Source of the DNA: Nitrospira sp. | GTDB taxonomy: Bacteria; Nitrospirota; Nitrospiria; Nitrospirales; Nitrospiraceae | Reading direction: 5' to 3' | NCBI GenBank assembly: GCA_025934915.1 | Contig: JAICWG010000018.1 | Coordinates: 1-38,023 of the forward strand | DNA: 38,023 bases | The notes under the pieces: model-generated | Database searches by the model: none | What the model saw: only the letters and a program-made list of their open reading frames with translations | Told to the model about the DNA's origin: nothing | Shown: piece by piece, positions 28,147-37,134 of the stretch | How positions within the stretch are numbered: position 1 is the stretch's first letter | Layout of the letters: each line of letters starts with the position of its first letter | Program-made: the position numbers and the translations under genes

Positions 28147-29748
28147 ATGAACAAGTTCATTTTCGTGACCGGTGGGGTGGTCTCATCGCTTGGAAAAGGA
28201 CTGGCCTCGGCCGCCATCGGGAACTTGCTCGAAAGTCGGGGCTTAAAGATTACCTTCCTCAAGTTGGATCCCTATATCAACGTCGATCCCGGCACGATGA
28301 ACCCCTATCAACACGGGGAGGTCTTTGTCACGGACGACGGAGCTGAGACCGATCTTGACCTCGGGCACTACGAGCGATTTACGACCCTGTCGTTGACCAA
28401 GGAGAGCAATTACACGACCGGTCGAATCTATCACTCCGTCATCACCAAAGAACGTCGTGGAGATTATCTCGGCGGGACGGTCCAGGTCGTGCCTCATGTG
28501 ACGGATGAGATCAAACAGGCGATCATGCGGATTTCCAAAGGCATCGATGTCACGATCGTCGAGATCGGCGGGACGGTCGGCGACATTGAAAGCTTGCCGT
28601 TTCTCGAAGCCATCCGGCAGATGCCGTACGACGTCGGACGCGACAATGTGTTGTATGTCCACCTGACCCTGGTGCCCTACATCGGCACGGCCGGTGAGCT
28701 GAAGACCAAGCCGACGCAACATTCGGTGAACAAACTTCGTGAAATCGGTATTCAGCCCAACATTCTGTTGTGTCGAACCGACCGGTATATTCCGCCGGAG
28801 CTCAAGGGCAAGATCGCGATGTTCTGCAATGTGGATAAAGATGCCGTCATCACGGCCAAAGATGTCGAGACGATCTACGAAGTGCCGATCGTATTCAGAA
28901 AAGAAGGACTGGATGAATTGATCGTTCGTCAGCTCCATGTGGAGACCGGCCAGCCCAATCTTCGCGAGTGGGATGCAATGGTACAGAAGATCAAGCGTCC
29001 GAAGCATGAGATCTTGGTCGCGTTGGTGGGCAAGTATGTGGGACTGAAAGAATGCTACAAGAGCTTGGGAGAAGCGCTGGTTCATGGTGGGATCGATCAT
29101 GAAACCAAGGTCAACATCAATTGGATCGAGTCCGAAGATATCGAACGGCAGGGGATGGAGCGAATTCTTCGAGAAGCCGACGGCATCTTGATCCCCGGTG
29201 GATTCGGGACAAGAGGGATCGAGGGAAAAGTGACGACCATTCGGTACGCAAGGGAACGCCAGGTTCCATTCCTCGGTTTGTGCTTAGGGATGCAATGTGC
29301 CGCGATCGAGTTTGCACGGAATGTAGCGGGATTGGCGGGCGCCAACAGCGCCGAGTTTGACGAGCGGTCGCCCCATCCCGTGATTCATCTCATGCCCGAT
29401 CAGCATGGCGTGAGCGACAAGGGAGGGACCATGCGACTCGGATCGTATCTCTGCAAGTTGGGCGAGGGGACGCTCGCACAGAAGATGTACGGCGTGAGCG
29501 AGGTCCGTGAACGCCATCGCCATCGCTATGAATTCAACAATTCGTATCATGAACAACTGACTGCGAAGGGACTGGTCCTGAGCGGAGTCTCTCCTGACGG
29601 GCGACTGGTTGAAATCATCGAGTTGAAGGATCATCCGTGGTTTTTGGGAACTCAATTCCATCCGGAGTATAGTTCCCGTCCGCACCGCCCGCATCCGCTT
29701 TTCAGCGGGTTCGTGGGGGCAGCGCTACGGAAGAAACTAGGACACTGA
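28147..29748 (+). CDS. pyrG: CTP synthase
   Basis: A 533-residue enzyme that aminates UTP to CTP. The N-terminal synthase domain begins with [17 protein letters not shown] (residues 5-21), and the glutaminase domain has the nucleophile Cys in [11 protein letters not shown] (about residue 380) and FHPEYSSRP near the end. ATG start after AAAGGGCAGCC. It sits inside a Kdo gene run, so CTP is made next to its use in CMP-Kdo and CDP-diacylglycerol synthesis. Confidence 0.98.
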   Translation: MNKFIFVTGGVVSSLGKGLASAAIGNLLESRGLKITFLKLDPYINVDPGTMNPYQHGEVFVTDDGAETDLDLGHYERFTTLSLTKESNYTTGRIYHSVITKERRGDYLGGTVQVVPHVTDEIKQAIMRISKGIDVTIVEIGGTVGDIESLPFLEAIRQMPYDVGRDNVLYVHLTLVPYIGTAGELKTKPTQHSVNKLREIGIQPNILLCRTDRYIPPELKGKIAMFCNVDKDAVITAKDVETIYEVPIVFRKEGLDELIVRQLHVETGQPNLREWDAMVQKIKRPKHEILVALVGKYVGLKECYKSLGEALVHGGIDHETKVNINWIESEDIERQGMERILREADGILIPGGFGTRGIEGKVTTIRYARERQVPFLGLCLGMQCAAIEFARNVAGLAGANSAEFDERSPHPVIHLMPDQHGVSDKGGTMRLGSYLCKLGEGTLAQKMYGVSEVRERHRHRYEFNNSYHEQLTAKGLVLSGVSPDGRLVEIIELKDHPWFLGTQFHPEYSSRPHRPHPLFSGFVGAALRKKLGH

Positions 29749-29753
29749 AGATG

Positions 29754-29773
29754 AAGGTTGAGACCTCAACCTT
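29754..29773. repeat. Hairpin between pyrG and kdsA
   Basis: AAGGTTGAG-AC-CTCAACCTT is a perfect 9-bp inverted repeat with a 2-base loop, 5 bases after the pyrG stop. No T-run follows, so it is more likely an RNA processing or stability element than a terminator. Confidence 0.5.
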
Positions 29774-29791
29774 AACCTGGACGTGACAGGT

Positions 29792-30619
29792 ATGATTCAT
29801 TTTGTCGACATCGGCTCCTTCAAAGTCGGCCAAGGGCAGCGTCCGTTTCTGATTGCCGGGCCTTGTGTGATCGAGAGCGAGCAGCTGGTGATGGACACGG
29901 CGGGGCGAGTCGCCGAGATGACGAAGGCGCTGGAGATCCCGTACATCTTCAAGTCATCATTCGACAAGGCTAACCGCACTTCCATCAAGTCGTTTCGTGG
30001 TCCTGGGATCAAAGACGGTCTGGCAATATTAAAAAAGGTGAAGGACCACTTGGCGCTTCCTGTCTTGACCGATGTGCATACAGAGGAGCAGGCCACGGAG
30101 GCTGGGAAAGTCGTGGATATTCTCCAGATCCCGGCTTTTCTCTGTCGACAGACGGATCTACTGATTGCGGCTGCGCAAACCGGAAAAGTCGTGAACGTGA
30201 AGAAGGGCCAGTTCCTCTCGCCGATAGAGATGGGCAATGCGGTGAAGAAGGTCGAAGAATGCGGGAATCGTCGGATTCTGCTCACCGAGCGGGGCTCGTC
30301 TTTCGGCTACAACAATCTTGTCGTGGATATGCGGTCCTTTCCTATTTTGAGAAATTTCGGGTATCCTGTCGTCTTCGATGCGACGCATAGTGTTCAGCTG
30401 CCGGGTGGTGGAGGGACAAAATCAAGCGGCCAACGAGAATTTGTCGAACCATTGGCATGCGCCGCTGCCGGAGTGGGAGTCGACGGATTCTTCATGGAAG
30501 TCCATCCGAATCCTGATGAGGCGCTGTCCGACGGGCCGAACATGGTACCGTTGCATCAATTGAAATCCCTACTTGAACGGATCATGCGGATATGCGACGC
30601 GGCAAAACCAAGAAGCTGA
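29792..30619 (+). CDS. kdsA: 3-deoxy-D-manno-octulosonate-8-phosphate synthase
   Basis: A 275-residue TIM-barrel aldolase that condenses PEP with arabinose-5-phosphate. [14 protein letters not shown] (about residues 19-32) has Cys where E. coli KdsA has Asn, a mark of the metal-dependent class known from Aquifex. [13 protein letters not shown] and [13 protein letters not shown] complete the family pattern. ATG 29792 gives the usual start, and a GTG at 29783 is in frame. The 3' end overlaps kdsD by 28 bases. Confidence 0.95.
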   Translation: MIHFVDIGSFKVGQGQRPFLIAGPCVIESEQLVMDTAGRVAEMTKALEIPYIFKSSFDKANRTSIKSFRGPGIKDGLAILKKVKDHLALPVLTDVHTEEQATEAGKVVDILQIPAFLCRQTDLLIAAAQTGKVVNVKKGQFLSPIEMGNAVKKVEECGNRRILLTERGSSFGYNNLVVDMRSFPILRNFGYPVVFDATHSVQLPGGGGTKSSGQREFVEPLACAAAGVGVDGFFMEVHPNPDEALSDGPNMVPLHQLKSLLERIMRICDAAKPRS

Positions 30620-31710
30620 AATTATCCGCGCGACGCAGCCAAACGAGGAAGGTGCGGACAATCGGTCCAGTATCGAAGACTGTGACGAGACGCAGTAAGG
30701 CTATGACTGTGATGCCATCCGGCCGAGAATCGAAGGCTGCGAAAATGGAGGGAAGTCTTGCCGACGGTCGGCGTGTGCTCGAAATCGAAGCTCGAGCCGT
30801 TCAATCGCTTGTGCATCGGCTGGATGCCAAGTTTGCCAAAGCCGTGGATCTGCTCGTTCAATGCAAGGGAAAGGTCGTCGTTTCCGGCATGGGGAAATCG
30901 GGCTTGATCGGACAAAAAATTGCCGCGACGCTTGCCAGTACCGGCACGTCATCGTTCTTTCTGCATCCTGCTGAAGGCGTCCACGGAGATCTGGGCATGT
31001 TGGCTCGTCGGGATGCGCTGGTTGCGATTTCGAACAGCGGCGAGACACAGGAGTTGCTTCAGTTGCTTCCGTATGTGAAACGTCTGGGCATTCCGGTGAT
31101 CGCGTTCACGGGACGGATGACTTCGACCCTGGCTAAAAATGTCGATGTCGCGCTCGACGTGTCGGTACAGGAAGAGGCCTGCCCGATGGGGTTGGCTCCG
31201 ACCGCCAGCACAACCGCCACGTTGGCATTAGGCGATGCGTTGGCCGTCGCCCTCCTGCAAAAGCGGGAGTTCAAAGAAGAGGATTTTGCCCGGTTCCATC
31301 CCGGCGGCACCTTGGGACGCCGGTTGCTGGTGAAGGTGAAAGATCTCATGCATGCGGATTCGGAGATCCCGATGGTCCAAGCCACCGTCGGGGGTATGGC
31401 GGCCATGCTTGAAATGAGCGCAAAAAAGCTCGGCATGACGACCGTGGTCGATCAAGAGGGTGCGTTGGTCGGCGTGATTACCGACGGCGACTTGCGGCGC
31501 TTCATCCAGCGGGGCACGGATCTGGTGAACACAACGGCAAACGAGTTGGCTTCACACCATCCCAAAACGATCGGACCGCACGAATTGGCGGCAACGGCGG
31601 TGGAGATGATGGAGCGTTATTCGATCACAACGCTGGTGGTCACGGAAGACGGCCGGATGATTCGCGGCGTGATTCATTTGCATGACTTGCTAAAAAACGG
31701 AATTGTTTAG
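30592..31710 (+). CDS. kdsD: Arabinose-5-phosphate isomerase
   Basis: A 372-residue protein that turns ribulose-5-phosphate into arabinose-5-phosphate, the substrate of the KdsA gene just upstream. An SIS sugar-isomerase domain ([20 protein letters not shown], then [20 protein letters not shown]) is followed by two CBS domains. Its first 37 residues are rich in Lys and Arg and absent from typical KdsD. ATG 30703 would remove them and restore usual length, so the real start may be there. Confidence 0.92.
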   Translation: MRRGKTKKLKLSARRSQTRKVRTIGPVSKTVTRRSKAMTVMPSGRESKAAKMEGSLADGRRVLEIEARAVQSLVHRLDAKFAKAVDLLVQCKGKVVVSGMGKSGLIGQKIAATLASTGTSSFFLHPAEGVHGDLGMLARRDALVAISNSGETQELLQLLPYVKRLGIPVIAFTGRMTSTLAKNVDVALDVSVQEEACPMGLAPTASTTATLALGDALAVALLQKREFKEEDFARFHPGGTLGRRLLVKVKDLMHADSEIPMVQATVGGMAAMLEMSAKKLGMTTVVDQEGALVGVITDGDLRRFIQRGTDLVNTTANELASHHPKTIGPHELAATAVEMMERYSITTLVVTEDGRMIRGVIHLHDLLKNGIV

Positions 31711-31725
31711 GAGGCGAATCGAACC

Positions 31726-32322
31726 ATGAACCGCGTTCTGGAGGTGTGGCGAGACATCGGGCAGGACTCGCTCAATCTGCCCAATCTCCTGACACTCGTC
31801 CGCATTCTCTTGATTCCCGTCTTTATCATTCTCTTCGTCAACCCGACTCCCGATCAGTCGCTGGCGGCAGCCATCATTTTTACCGTCGCGGCGGTGACCG
31901 ATATGTTGGACGGCTATATCGCCCGGCGAACCGGCCAGGTGACGAAGCTCGGTAAGCTGCTCGATCCGATTGCGGATAAGCTCCTGGTCTTGTCGGCATT
32001 GATCCTCCTCATGAACGTGGATCGAGTCAGCGCAATGGTCGCGCTACTGATCATCGCACGGGAAGTGGCGGTCACGGGCATCCGCGCTATTGCTGCGAGC
32101 GAAGGGATGATCATTCCGGCGGAGACGACCGGCAAGTATAAAATGGCCCTCCAAGTCATCGCCATTATTCTGCTGATCCTGGAAGGAACGGGGCTCGCGG
32201 AACTCGGCAATATGCACTTAGCCGGAACCGTCACTTTATATCTCTCGTTGCTGCTGGGCTACATCTCCGGCAGTCAGTATGTATGGACCTTTTGGAAGCA
32301 AGTCGTCGCGAAGGGAATCTGA
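31726..32322 (+). CDS. pgsA: CDP-diacylglycerol-glycerol-3-phosphate 3-phosphatidyltransferase
   Basis: A 198-residue membrane enzyme making phosphatidylglycerol phosphate. The CDP-alcohol phosphotransferase motif D-x2-D-G-x2-A-R-x8-G-x3-D-x3-D is visible from TDMLDGYIARR to GKLLDPIADK (about residues 63-87). NLPNLLTLVRILLIPVFIIL is the usual first helix. GGAGG lies 12 bases before the ATG. It lies 15 bases after kdsD. Confidence 0.95.
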   Translation: MNRVLEVWRDIGQDSLNLPNLLTLVRILLIPVFIILFVNPTPDQSLAAAIIFTVAAVTDMLDGYIARRTGQVTKLGKLLDPIADKLLVLSALILLMNVDRVSAMVALLIIAREVAVTGIRAIAASEGMIIPAETTGKYKMALQVIAIILLILEGTGLAELGNMHLAGTVTLYLSLLLGYISGSQYVWTFWKQVVAKGI

Positions 32323-32409
32323 CGGAATATCGATACAGATCGGCGATCGAGCATGATGCCTCCCTCAGGCAATCTTGAATCACCCACGACCTAGTCGTTC
32401 GACCACGCC

Positions 32410-33255
32410 GTGAGTAAAGCACAATTCCTAGTCTCTGTTCTCGCCTTTTTCTTCGTTCAGCTCACATTGACTGCCTGTAGCGAAAGCGAACAACCTCCCC
32501 AACTCGAAGCGTTTGCCTATGCAAACGCGACAGGGCATTGCCCTGCCGGTTCACGTCCAGGCCTCGCTGGCGCAATCGATGGGAAAGCTTCGGCGGACGG
32601 CATTCGCTATATGGTCCGCACTCCGTCTAACTATGACGCGACTTTTACTCATCCTCTGTTGATGGTCTACGCTCCGGCCGGGCAAAGTCGCTGGGCATCA
32701 GAGCGACTCACAGGTCTCACGACCGCTGCGACCAGCGCCGGGTTTGTGGTGGTCTATGCTGATCACCGACAGTTGAATGTTTCGGCAATTGAACAAGTTG
32801 GGACCATTCCTGGTCTGGTGGCAAAGGAATGGTGCATCGATGAGAAGAGGGTGTTTGTGACCGGCCACTCAGACGGCGGCACTGCTTCGTTGGCATTAGC
32901 TGTGCTCGACAAGACGAAGAAGATCCCGTCCGCAATCGCGCCGAGCGCTGCTGGATGGACCGGTAAAGATCTTGAGTCTTTTCAATGCCGAGATCCCATT
33001 CCGGTTATGATTATGCACAGCAAGAATGACAGTTTGTTTCCCAGTTGGGGAACCCAAACGTCAGCCTGGTGGGCTGGCTGTAATCACTGTGATACCACGA
33101 GGACTAAGACAGTGGAGAGCGGATGTCGTGCCTATCAAGGATGTGCCTCAGGCGGTGCAACACTCTACTGCGAAGGAACAGGCAGTCATCGGGATTGGCC
33201 GAATCTCAATCGAGTCATGCTGGAGTTTTTTGCGTACCCGGAGAATTTTCAGTGA
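32410..33255 (+). CDS. Secreted lipoprotein esterase, PHB-depolymerase/LpqC-like
   Basis: A 281-residue alpha/beta hydrolase with a signal segment (FLVSVLAFFFVQLTLTAC, lipobox LTAC, Cys about residue 22). GHSDGGTASLAL (about residues 155-166) is the nucleophile elbow, MIMHSKNDSLFP the acid region and GTGSHRDWPN the catalytic His. Several paired Cys in the C-terminal half (CNHCD, CRAYQGCASG, LYC) suggest disulfides and periplasmic or extracytoplasmic location. Substrate unknown; family members cleave feruloyl or polyhydroxyalkanoate esters. GTG start. Confidence 0.8.
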   Translation: MSKAQFLVSVLAFFFVQLTLTACSESEQPPQLEAFAYANATGHCPAGSRPGLAGAIDGKASADGIRYMVRTPSNYDATFTHPLLMVYAPAGQSRWASERLTGLTTAATSAGFVVVYADHRQLNVSAIEQVGTIPGLVAKEWCIDEKRVFVTGHSDGGTASLALAVLDKTKKIPSAIAPSAAGWTGKDLESFQCRDPIPVMIMHSKNDSLFPSWGTQTSAWWAGCNHCDTTRTKTVESGCRAYQGCASGGATLYCEGTGSHRDWPNLNRVMLEFFAYPENFQ

Positions 33256-33299
33256 TTATGCTCGCCGCTAAAGAGATAGTCGTAGGGTTGAAAGCCTGA

Positions 33300-33908
33300 A
33301 TGGATCAGACAGGATTGATCATCGCGCTTGCATTGTGCGGATATCTGCTAGGTGCAGTCCCGTTTGGAGTCGTCATCTCAAAAGTAATGGGATTGGCTGA
33401 TCCTCGCACAGTCGGAAGTAAGAATGTCGGCTTTACGAATGTCCTGCGTGTCTCCGGCAAGAAGGCCGGCATCCTGACCTTGATCGGCGATATGGGCAAG
33501 GGATGGGTGATGGGTTTCGCGGCCACGCATCTGCTACAAAACGAATGGGCCGTTCTCGTCGTCACGCTTGCTCCGTTTCTGGGGCATCTCTTTTCACCGT
33601 TTCTTGGATTCAAAGGAGGGAAAGGGGTGGCTACGGCGCTCGGCTCTATTCTTGGTGTCGCGCCGTTGATCGGACTGTTGCTCCTTCTGGCATGGATCGG
33701 AGCTGTGGCCCTGTGGCGCTACTCCTCCGGCGGCGCGCTGACTGCTTTCGGGCTTTTTCCCATCATCGCCGCGCTGATGCGTCCGAACGTTACTTTCGTC
33801 TCGTTCTCTATACTAGTGACTGGCCTCATTGTGGTGAAACACAAGGGGAACATTGAACGGTTGTGGAAGGGGACGGAGAGTAAGATGGGGCAAGGTCGGC
33901 CCGGTTGA
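33300..33908 (+). CDS. plsY: Acyl-phosphate:glycerol-3-phosphate acyltransferase PlsY
   Basis: A 202-residue membrane protein that transfers an acyl group from acyl phosphate to glycerol-3-phosphate, the first step of phosphatidic acid synthesis. GSKNVGFTNVLRVSG (about residues 39-53) and FKGGKGVATALGSILG (about 104-119) are conserved PlsY loops, and GHLFSPFLGF precedes the second. A diverged partial copy of codons 117-152 lies at the end of the window (37917-38023). Confidence 0.94.
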   Translation: MDQTGLIIALALCGYLLGAVPFGVVISKVMGLADPRTVGSKNVGFTNVLRVSGKKAGILTLIGDMGKGWVMGFAATHLLQNEWAVLVVTLAPFLGHLFSPFLGFKGGKGVATALGSILGVAPLIGLLLLLAWIGAVALWRYSSGGALTAFGLFPIIAALMRPNVTFVSFSILVTGLIVVKHKGNIERLWKGTESKMGQGRPG

Positions 33909-34043
33909 TCCAAGTGCTCGCGGAACCCCCACGTCTCCCCATCAGTATTCCACTGAAGGAGAACGACGTGGTCGTTCCATGCGCGCAATTCTGGATTCAA
34001 TTGGGACGTCCTTGCGAGGGGGAGATGTGTTTTCCAAGTTAAT
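33909..34043. other. Junction region after plsY
   Basis: The stretch between plsY and the minus-strand island has no recognised gene and no terminator. A 22-codon + strand frame from ATG 33978 to TAG 34045-34047 exists but has no ribosome site. Confidence 0.3.
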
Positions 34044-34331
34044 TTAGCTCGGGACCACGACCCACTTTTGTATTGCCTGTGCAAGCTGCCGCTCAGAGAT
34101 TTTTCCCTTGCAGGCTGCATCGGCAAGAAGACCCTCGCTTACTACAGGAGGACTATCCATAGGGGCGAACGGTTTGGAGTTGGCCATGAGACGTGCGAGC
34201 CGTTTTTCATCGCCAGCGTAGTATGCCGCTACTAGGCGGTTGATAAAAGCCTCATCTCGTCCCCGGTGTTGTCGCCAGTCTCCCGATGGAATGGCTGTAC
34301 CGCCGCTATGGCGATCGTTGATACCATGCAT
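34044..34331 (-). CDS. Small hypothetical protein after the beta-propeller gene
   Basis: A 95-residue protein, 18 bases downstream of the propeller gene on the same strand, so likely co-transcribed. It is rich in Lys, Arg and Ala, has no signal or membrane segment, and its C-terminal half (LLADAACKGKISERQLAQAI) looks helical. AGGA lies just upstream of ATG 34331. No family is recognised. Confidence 0.5.
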   Translation of the reverse strand: MHGINDRHSGGTAIPSGDWRQHRGRDEAFINRLVAAYYAGDEKRLARLMANSKPFAPMDSPPVVSEGLLADAACKGKISERQLAQAIQKWVVVPS

Positions 34332-34349
34332 ATATTCCTGTTGGCGTTG

Positions 34350-36113
34350 TCAGGGACCATACACATCCACTCCGCCAGCGTAATTGGCCAGATACACCTT
34401 TCCGTTGGCCGGAGTCGGCGGCAGGAACTTATTGAACACGTAGGTCAGTGCCCAGTCCTGGCTATCCCATATCTTTTGGATGCGCGACGAGCCGTCGCCT
34501 CGGGCGAGGAAGTTCTCCGGATCGTAGGCCAGTAGACGTCCGTTGGTGATTTCCGAGTTGGCATTGCCGTAGGGAACCGAGGCCCATAATACCGCCGACC
34601 CCGGTGTTGCACCATTGGCTGACAGACTGATCATGCCGCCCGGCATTCCGCCCACGCCACCAGTATTCGGCGATGCCGTTTCATCACTTGAGGCGAGGAA
34701 AGTCAGGGTGAGATCGGCGTTCACTTTCCAGGCGCGCAAGCTCGCATTCTCGCCCCAACAAAATACCATCCATCCGTGCACGGACGACTTGTACGCCACG
34801 GGCGTCGAGTGCTGGTGATGTGTCTTGCCGTCGAATAGTTTATTGAGGTTGGTGATGTCGGTTGGAGCCGGGCTGATGCCGAAGCCGGGGAAGAACGTGA
34901 ACCAGCCGATGTATGTTGCCCTCGCGTAGTTGCCAGCGATCCTTGCTGGAGCAAAGTCGGCATTCTGCGTCTTGCCGAATGCGCCGAGAGGCAGGACATA
35001 GACGATGCCGTCCTTACCTGCGCCGATCGCGCATGCCAGTTCGGGAATAATGCCCAGGCCGCCGGAACCCAAGTCCATGTCTGTGTAAGCGTTCGTGTTG
35101 CTCGCTTTACCATTCTCATCCTCATCGCCACCCTTCTTCGGGTTCCTCGGCTTCGGCAGCGTGGGATCGTCTCCGTTTCGAGCTGCGTCGCTAAAGGGAG
35201 CGAACCAGTCAGTAGCATGCAGACGGGCAGGCGCATTCGCCGTGCCCGGATCATACTGCAGCTCAACAAAGCACTCGCCAAAATCGGTGGGCGGATCGAA
35301 GGCACCGTTGCCGGTCATGAAATAGAGCTTGTTATTCAGCACCGCCGGCGCCTGCGCGCCCATCCATATGCCGCCGCCTGAATACCTGGCGGTCGAGGAC
35401 CAGGCTGCGGCGATCTTCGTGGCACCTTTCGTCGTCACATCCACGGCGATCACCCAGCCACGGTTGCTCGCAAGGCTCTCCGAGACAGATCCAGCTGCGA
35501 TGAACACCGTCTTCGCGCCGCCGATCGTCGCCATGGCAAGGCCGCACCGCTGCTTGCGCTCCGCGCTCGAAAATCGCTGGCTGGCGACTCCGCCGCCTGG
35601 ATTGTAGACCGCTCCGTTTAAGCTCAGCGGGGGAGCCAGGGGTGATCCGTCGACAATGCTGATCCAGTGGAACCAGAAACTAGCCTTTGCCGCACTTTCG
35701 TCCGGCGAGGACCATGACACACCGCCCCACGCACCATCGGCGAGATCGAGTATGCCGGTACTTAGGAAACCCCAGTGGTCGTTGATCAGATAGGCGTCAA
35801 TCGCCCGGGTGCCCTGAATCGCAACACCAAGGTGTTGTCGCCAGATTGGTTGCCCTGTTGTGGCGTCATGAGCCTCGACATAATTGGACATGATGCCATG
35901 AATGACCAAATCTCTGGTTTGCCCATCGCGTGTCTTGACATTGGGGGCGATCAGCGTGGTGGCCTCGGTGCCGCGGCCATCACCGTAGAGCGGAATGGTG
36001 AAGAACCGACGGATGCCTTTTTGGCGGACCGACGCTTGGGTCAAGATGGTTTCATGAAGATTGACATTGGAGCGGGATGGCTCGAAGCCCCGCTGGGTCA
36101 CTGCGATCGACAT
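34350..36113 (-). CDS. Large PQQ-type beta-propeller repeat protein
   Basis: A 587-residue protein with the alternating beta-strand texture and repeated Trp/Gly turns of PQQ-like beta-propellers (for example VEAHDATTGQPIWRQHLGV near 79-97 and LRAWKVNADLTLTFLASSDE near 462-481). A DEDENGK loop sits in the middle. It has no signal peptide or membrane segment, so it is probably cytosolic. AAGGAG lies 8 bases upstream of ATG 36113. PQQ-ligating residues cannot be assigned, so an enzymatic role is unproven. It follows the mini-ORF pair by one base. Confidence 0.8.
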   Translation of the reverse strand: MSIAVTQRGFEPSRSNVNLHETILTQASVRQKGIRRFFTIPLYGDGRGTEATTLIAPNVKTRDGQTRDLVIHGIMSNYVEAHDATTGQPIWRQHLGVAIQGTRAIDAYLINDHWGFLSTGILDLADGAWGGVSWSSPDESAAKASFWFHWISIVDGSPLAPPLSLNGAVYNPGGGVASQRFSSAERKQRCGLAMATIGGAKTVFIAAGSVSESLASNRGWVIAVDVTTKGATKIAAAWSSTARYSGGGIWMGAQAPAVLNNKLYFMTGNGAFDPPTDFGECFVELQYDPGTANAPARLHATDWFAPFSDAARNGDDPTLPKPRNPKKGGDEDENGKASNTNAYTDMDLGSGGLGIIPELACAIGAGKDGIVYVLPLGAFGKTQNADFAPARIAGNYARATYIGWFTFFPGFGISPAPTDITNLNKLFDGKTHHQHSTPVAYKSSVHGWMVFCWGENASLRAWKVNADLTLTFLASSDETASPNTGGVGGMPGGMISLSANGATPGSAVLWASVPYGNANSEITNGRLLAYDPENFLARGDGSSRIQKIWDSQDWALTYVFNKFLPPTPANGKVYLANYAGGVDVYGP

Positions 36114-36114
36114 A

Positions 36115-36248
36115 TCAGAACTCCTTTGTGGTGAGAGTGTGGAGAGCGGTGTACCGCACGGCCAGTTCGAAATCGGAAGAAACGGTCTCAGTTGGCATGA
36201 CGCCCTCGATCATGATGGAGCGTCATCGCGTTCGTGTATTGTCCTCAT
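36115..36248 (-). CDS. Mini-ORF pair, possible single 45-residue peptide
   Basis: A strong ribosome site (GGAGGTGA) ends 5 bases before ATG 36248, which opens 12 codons (MRTIHERDDAPS) ending TGA at 36210-36212. An overlapping ATG (ATGA, 36213) starts 32 more codons (MIEGVMPTETVSSDF to TTKEF), ending TGA one base before the propeller gene. A single inserted base would fuse them into about 45 residues. With a neighbouring subtilisin this could be a processed peptide, but no family is recognised. Confidence 0.4.
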
Positions 36249-36253
36249 GATAT

Positions 36254-37134
36254 TCACCTCCGTGCTCTCACGGTTGATAAGGCATGGGAGGCCGCTGTAG
36301 CATCAAGAAGCGGCGGGGCCACTGAGGCTCGGCGCGGTTGAGCCTTGTGCGTGATGGTCAATTTGACTTGCGCCGCACTTGCAGAAGGAAATTCCGACCA
36401 CAGGAGTGCGATGGCCCCGGTGACAAACGGTGTTGCCACACTCGTGCCCCCCAACGTGAGGGGGTGGCCTGCGGTTCCGAGACTGGTCATGTTCGTGCCT
36501 GGCGCCGAGAATCCACGCCGACCAATGGAACTGCCAAAATTCGATTCGCTTATGGGTCTGCTCATTCGATCGCAGGCCACCACCGGGATGACCCAGGGAT
36601 GGCGGGTGATCGCAGAGCGGCCGAGTGTGCCTTGATTGCCCTCTGCTGCAACGACAAGGACTCCACGTCTGGGAGCATGATTGAGCGTCTTGTCTCGCGA
36701 GTGTTCGCCCTTCGTGGATGAGCACGCAAGAGCAAGGCTCAAATTGATGATTCGTGCTCCCGCATCTAGACAGTCCATAATCGCTGTCGCAAGTTCTTGA
36801 GGCGTGGCACTGGGCATGTGTTCAATACCTGAAGGTACTTCGGCAAAAAAGATGGGACGGACAAGGAGGGTGCAGTTGTGGGACAGACGGCGGGCGCAGG
36901 CGAACTACGTTTTGCTGACAAGATTCCTGCAACAAAAGTTCTGTGCAGACAAACGGTGCTATTCGTCTGCGCACAGGTCCCTCCGTTTTGTCCGGGAATC
37001 TCACGAAGGTATTCACCAACCAGATCGGGATGATGGGTTACGACAGGACCATCAACCAGCCCGATCATCACTTCCGGGTGACCGCTGGTTTGCCTCATCA
37101 GCCCAGTGAGTTTGACCAAATCCAACGGAACCAT
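36254..37134 (-). pseudogene. Subtilisin-like (S8) serine protease, frameshifted
   Basis: ATG 37134 begins a cytosolic S8 protease without signal peptide. The catalytic Asp is in IGLVDGPVVTHHPDL (Asp28) and the His in VCLHRTFVAGILSAK (His64). A frameshift near 36885-36895 breaks the frame; the continuation in the next frame reads IFFAEVPSGIEHMPSATPQE, ARIINLSLALA, then the Ser in GGTSVATPFVTGA. The usual HGT after the catalytic His is here HRT (AGA for the expected GGA), a second likely damaging change. It is the start of the minus-strand island. The style, short and cytosolic, resembles peptide-maturation subtilisins rather than secreted ones. Confidence 0.8.

Noticed and set aside
28243-29100. 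285-codon minus-strand open frame across pyrG
   Set aside because: It is a shadow of a highly conserved gene; its composition reflects reverse-strand codons.
34263-35844. Shared 14-base string GGTGTTGTCGCCAG at about 34263 and 35831
   Set aside because: Both copies code Trp-Arg-Gln-His in the same frame, with no similarity on either side; chance or weak motif reuse.
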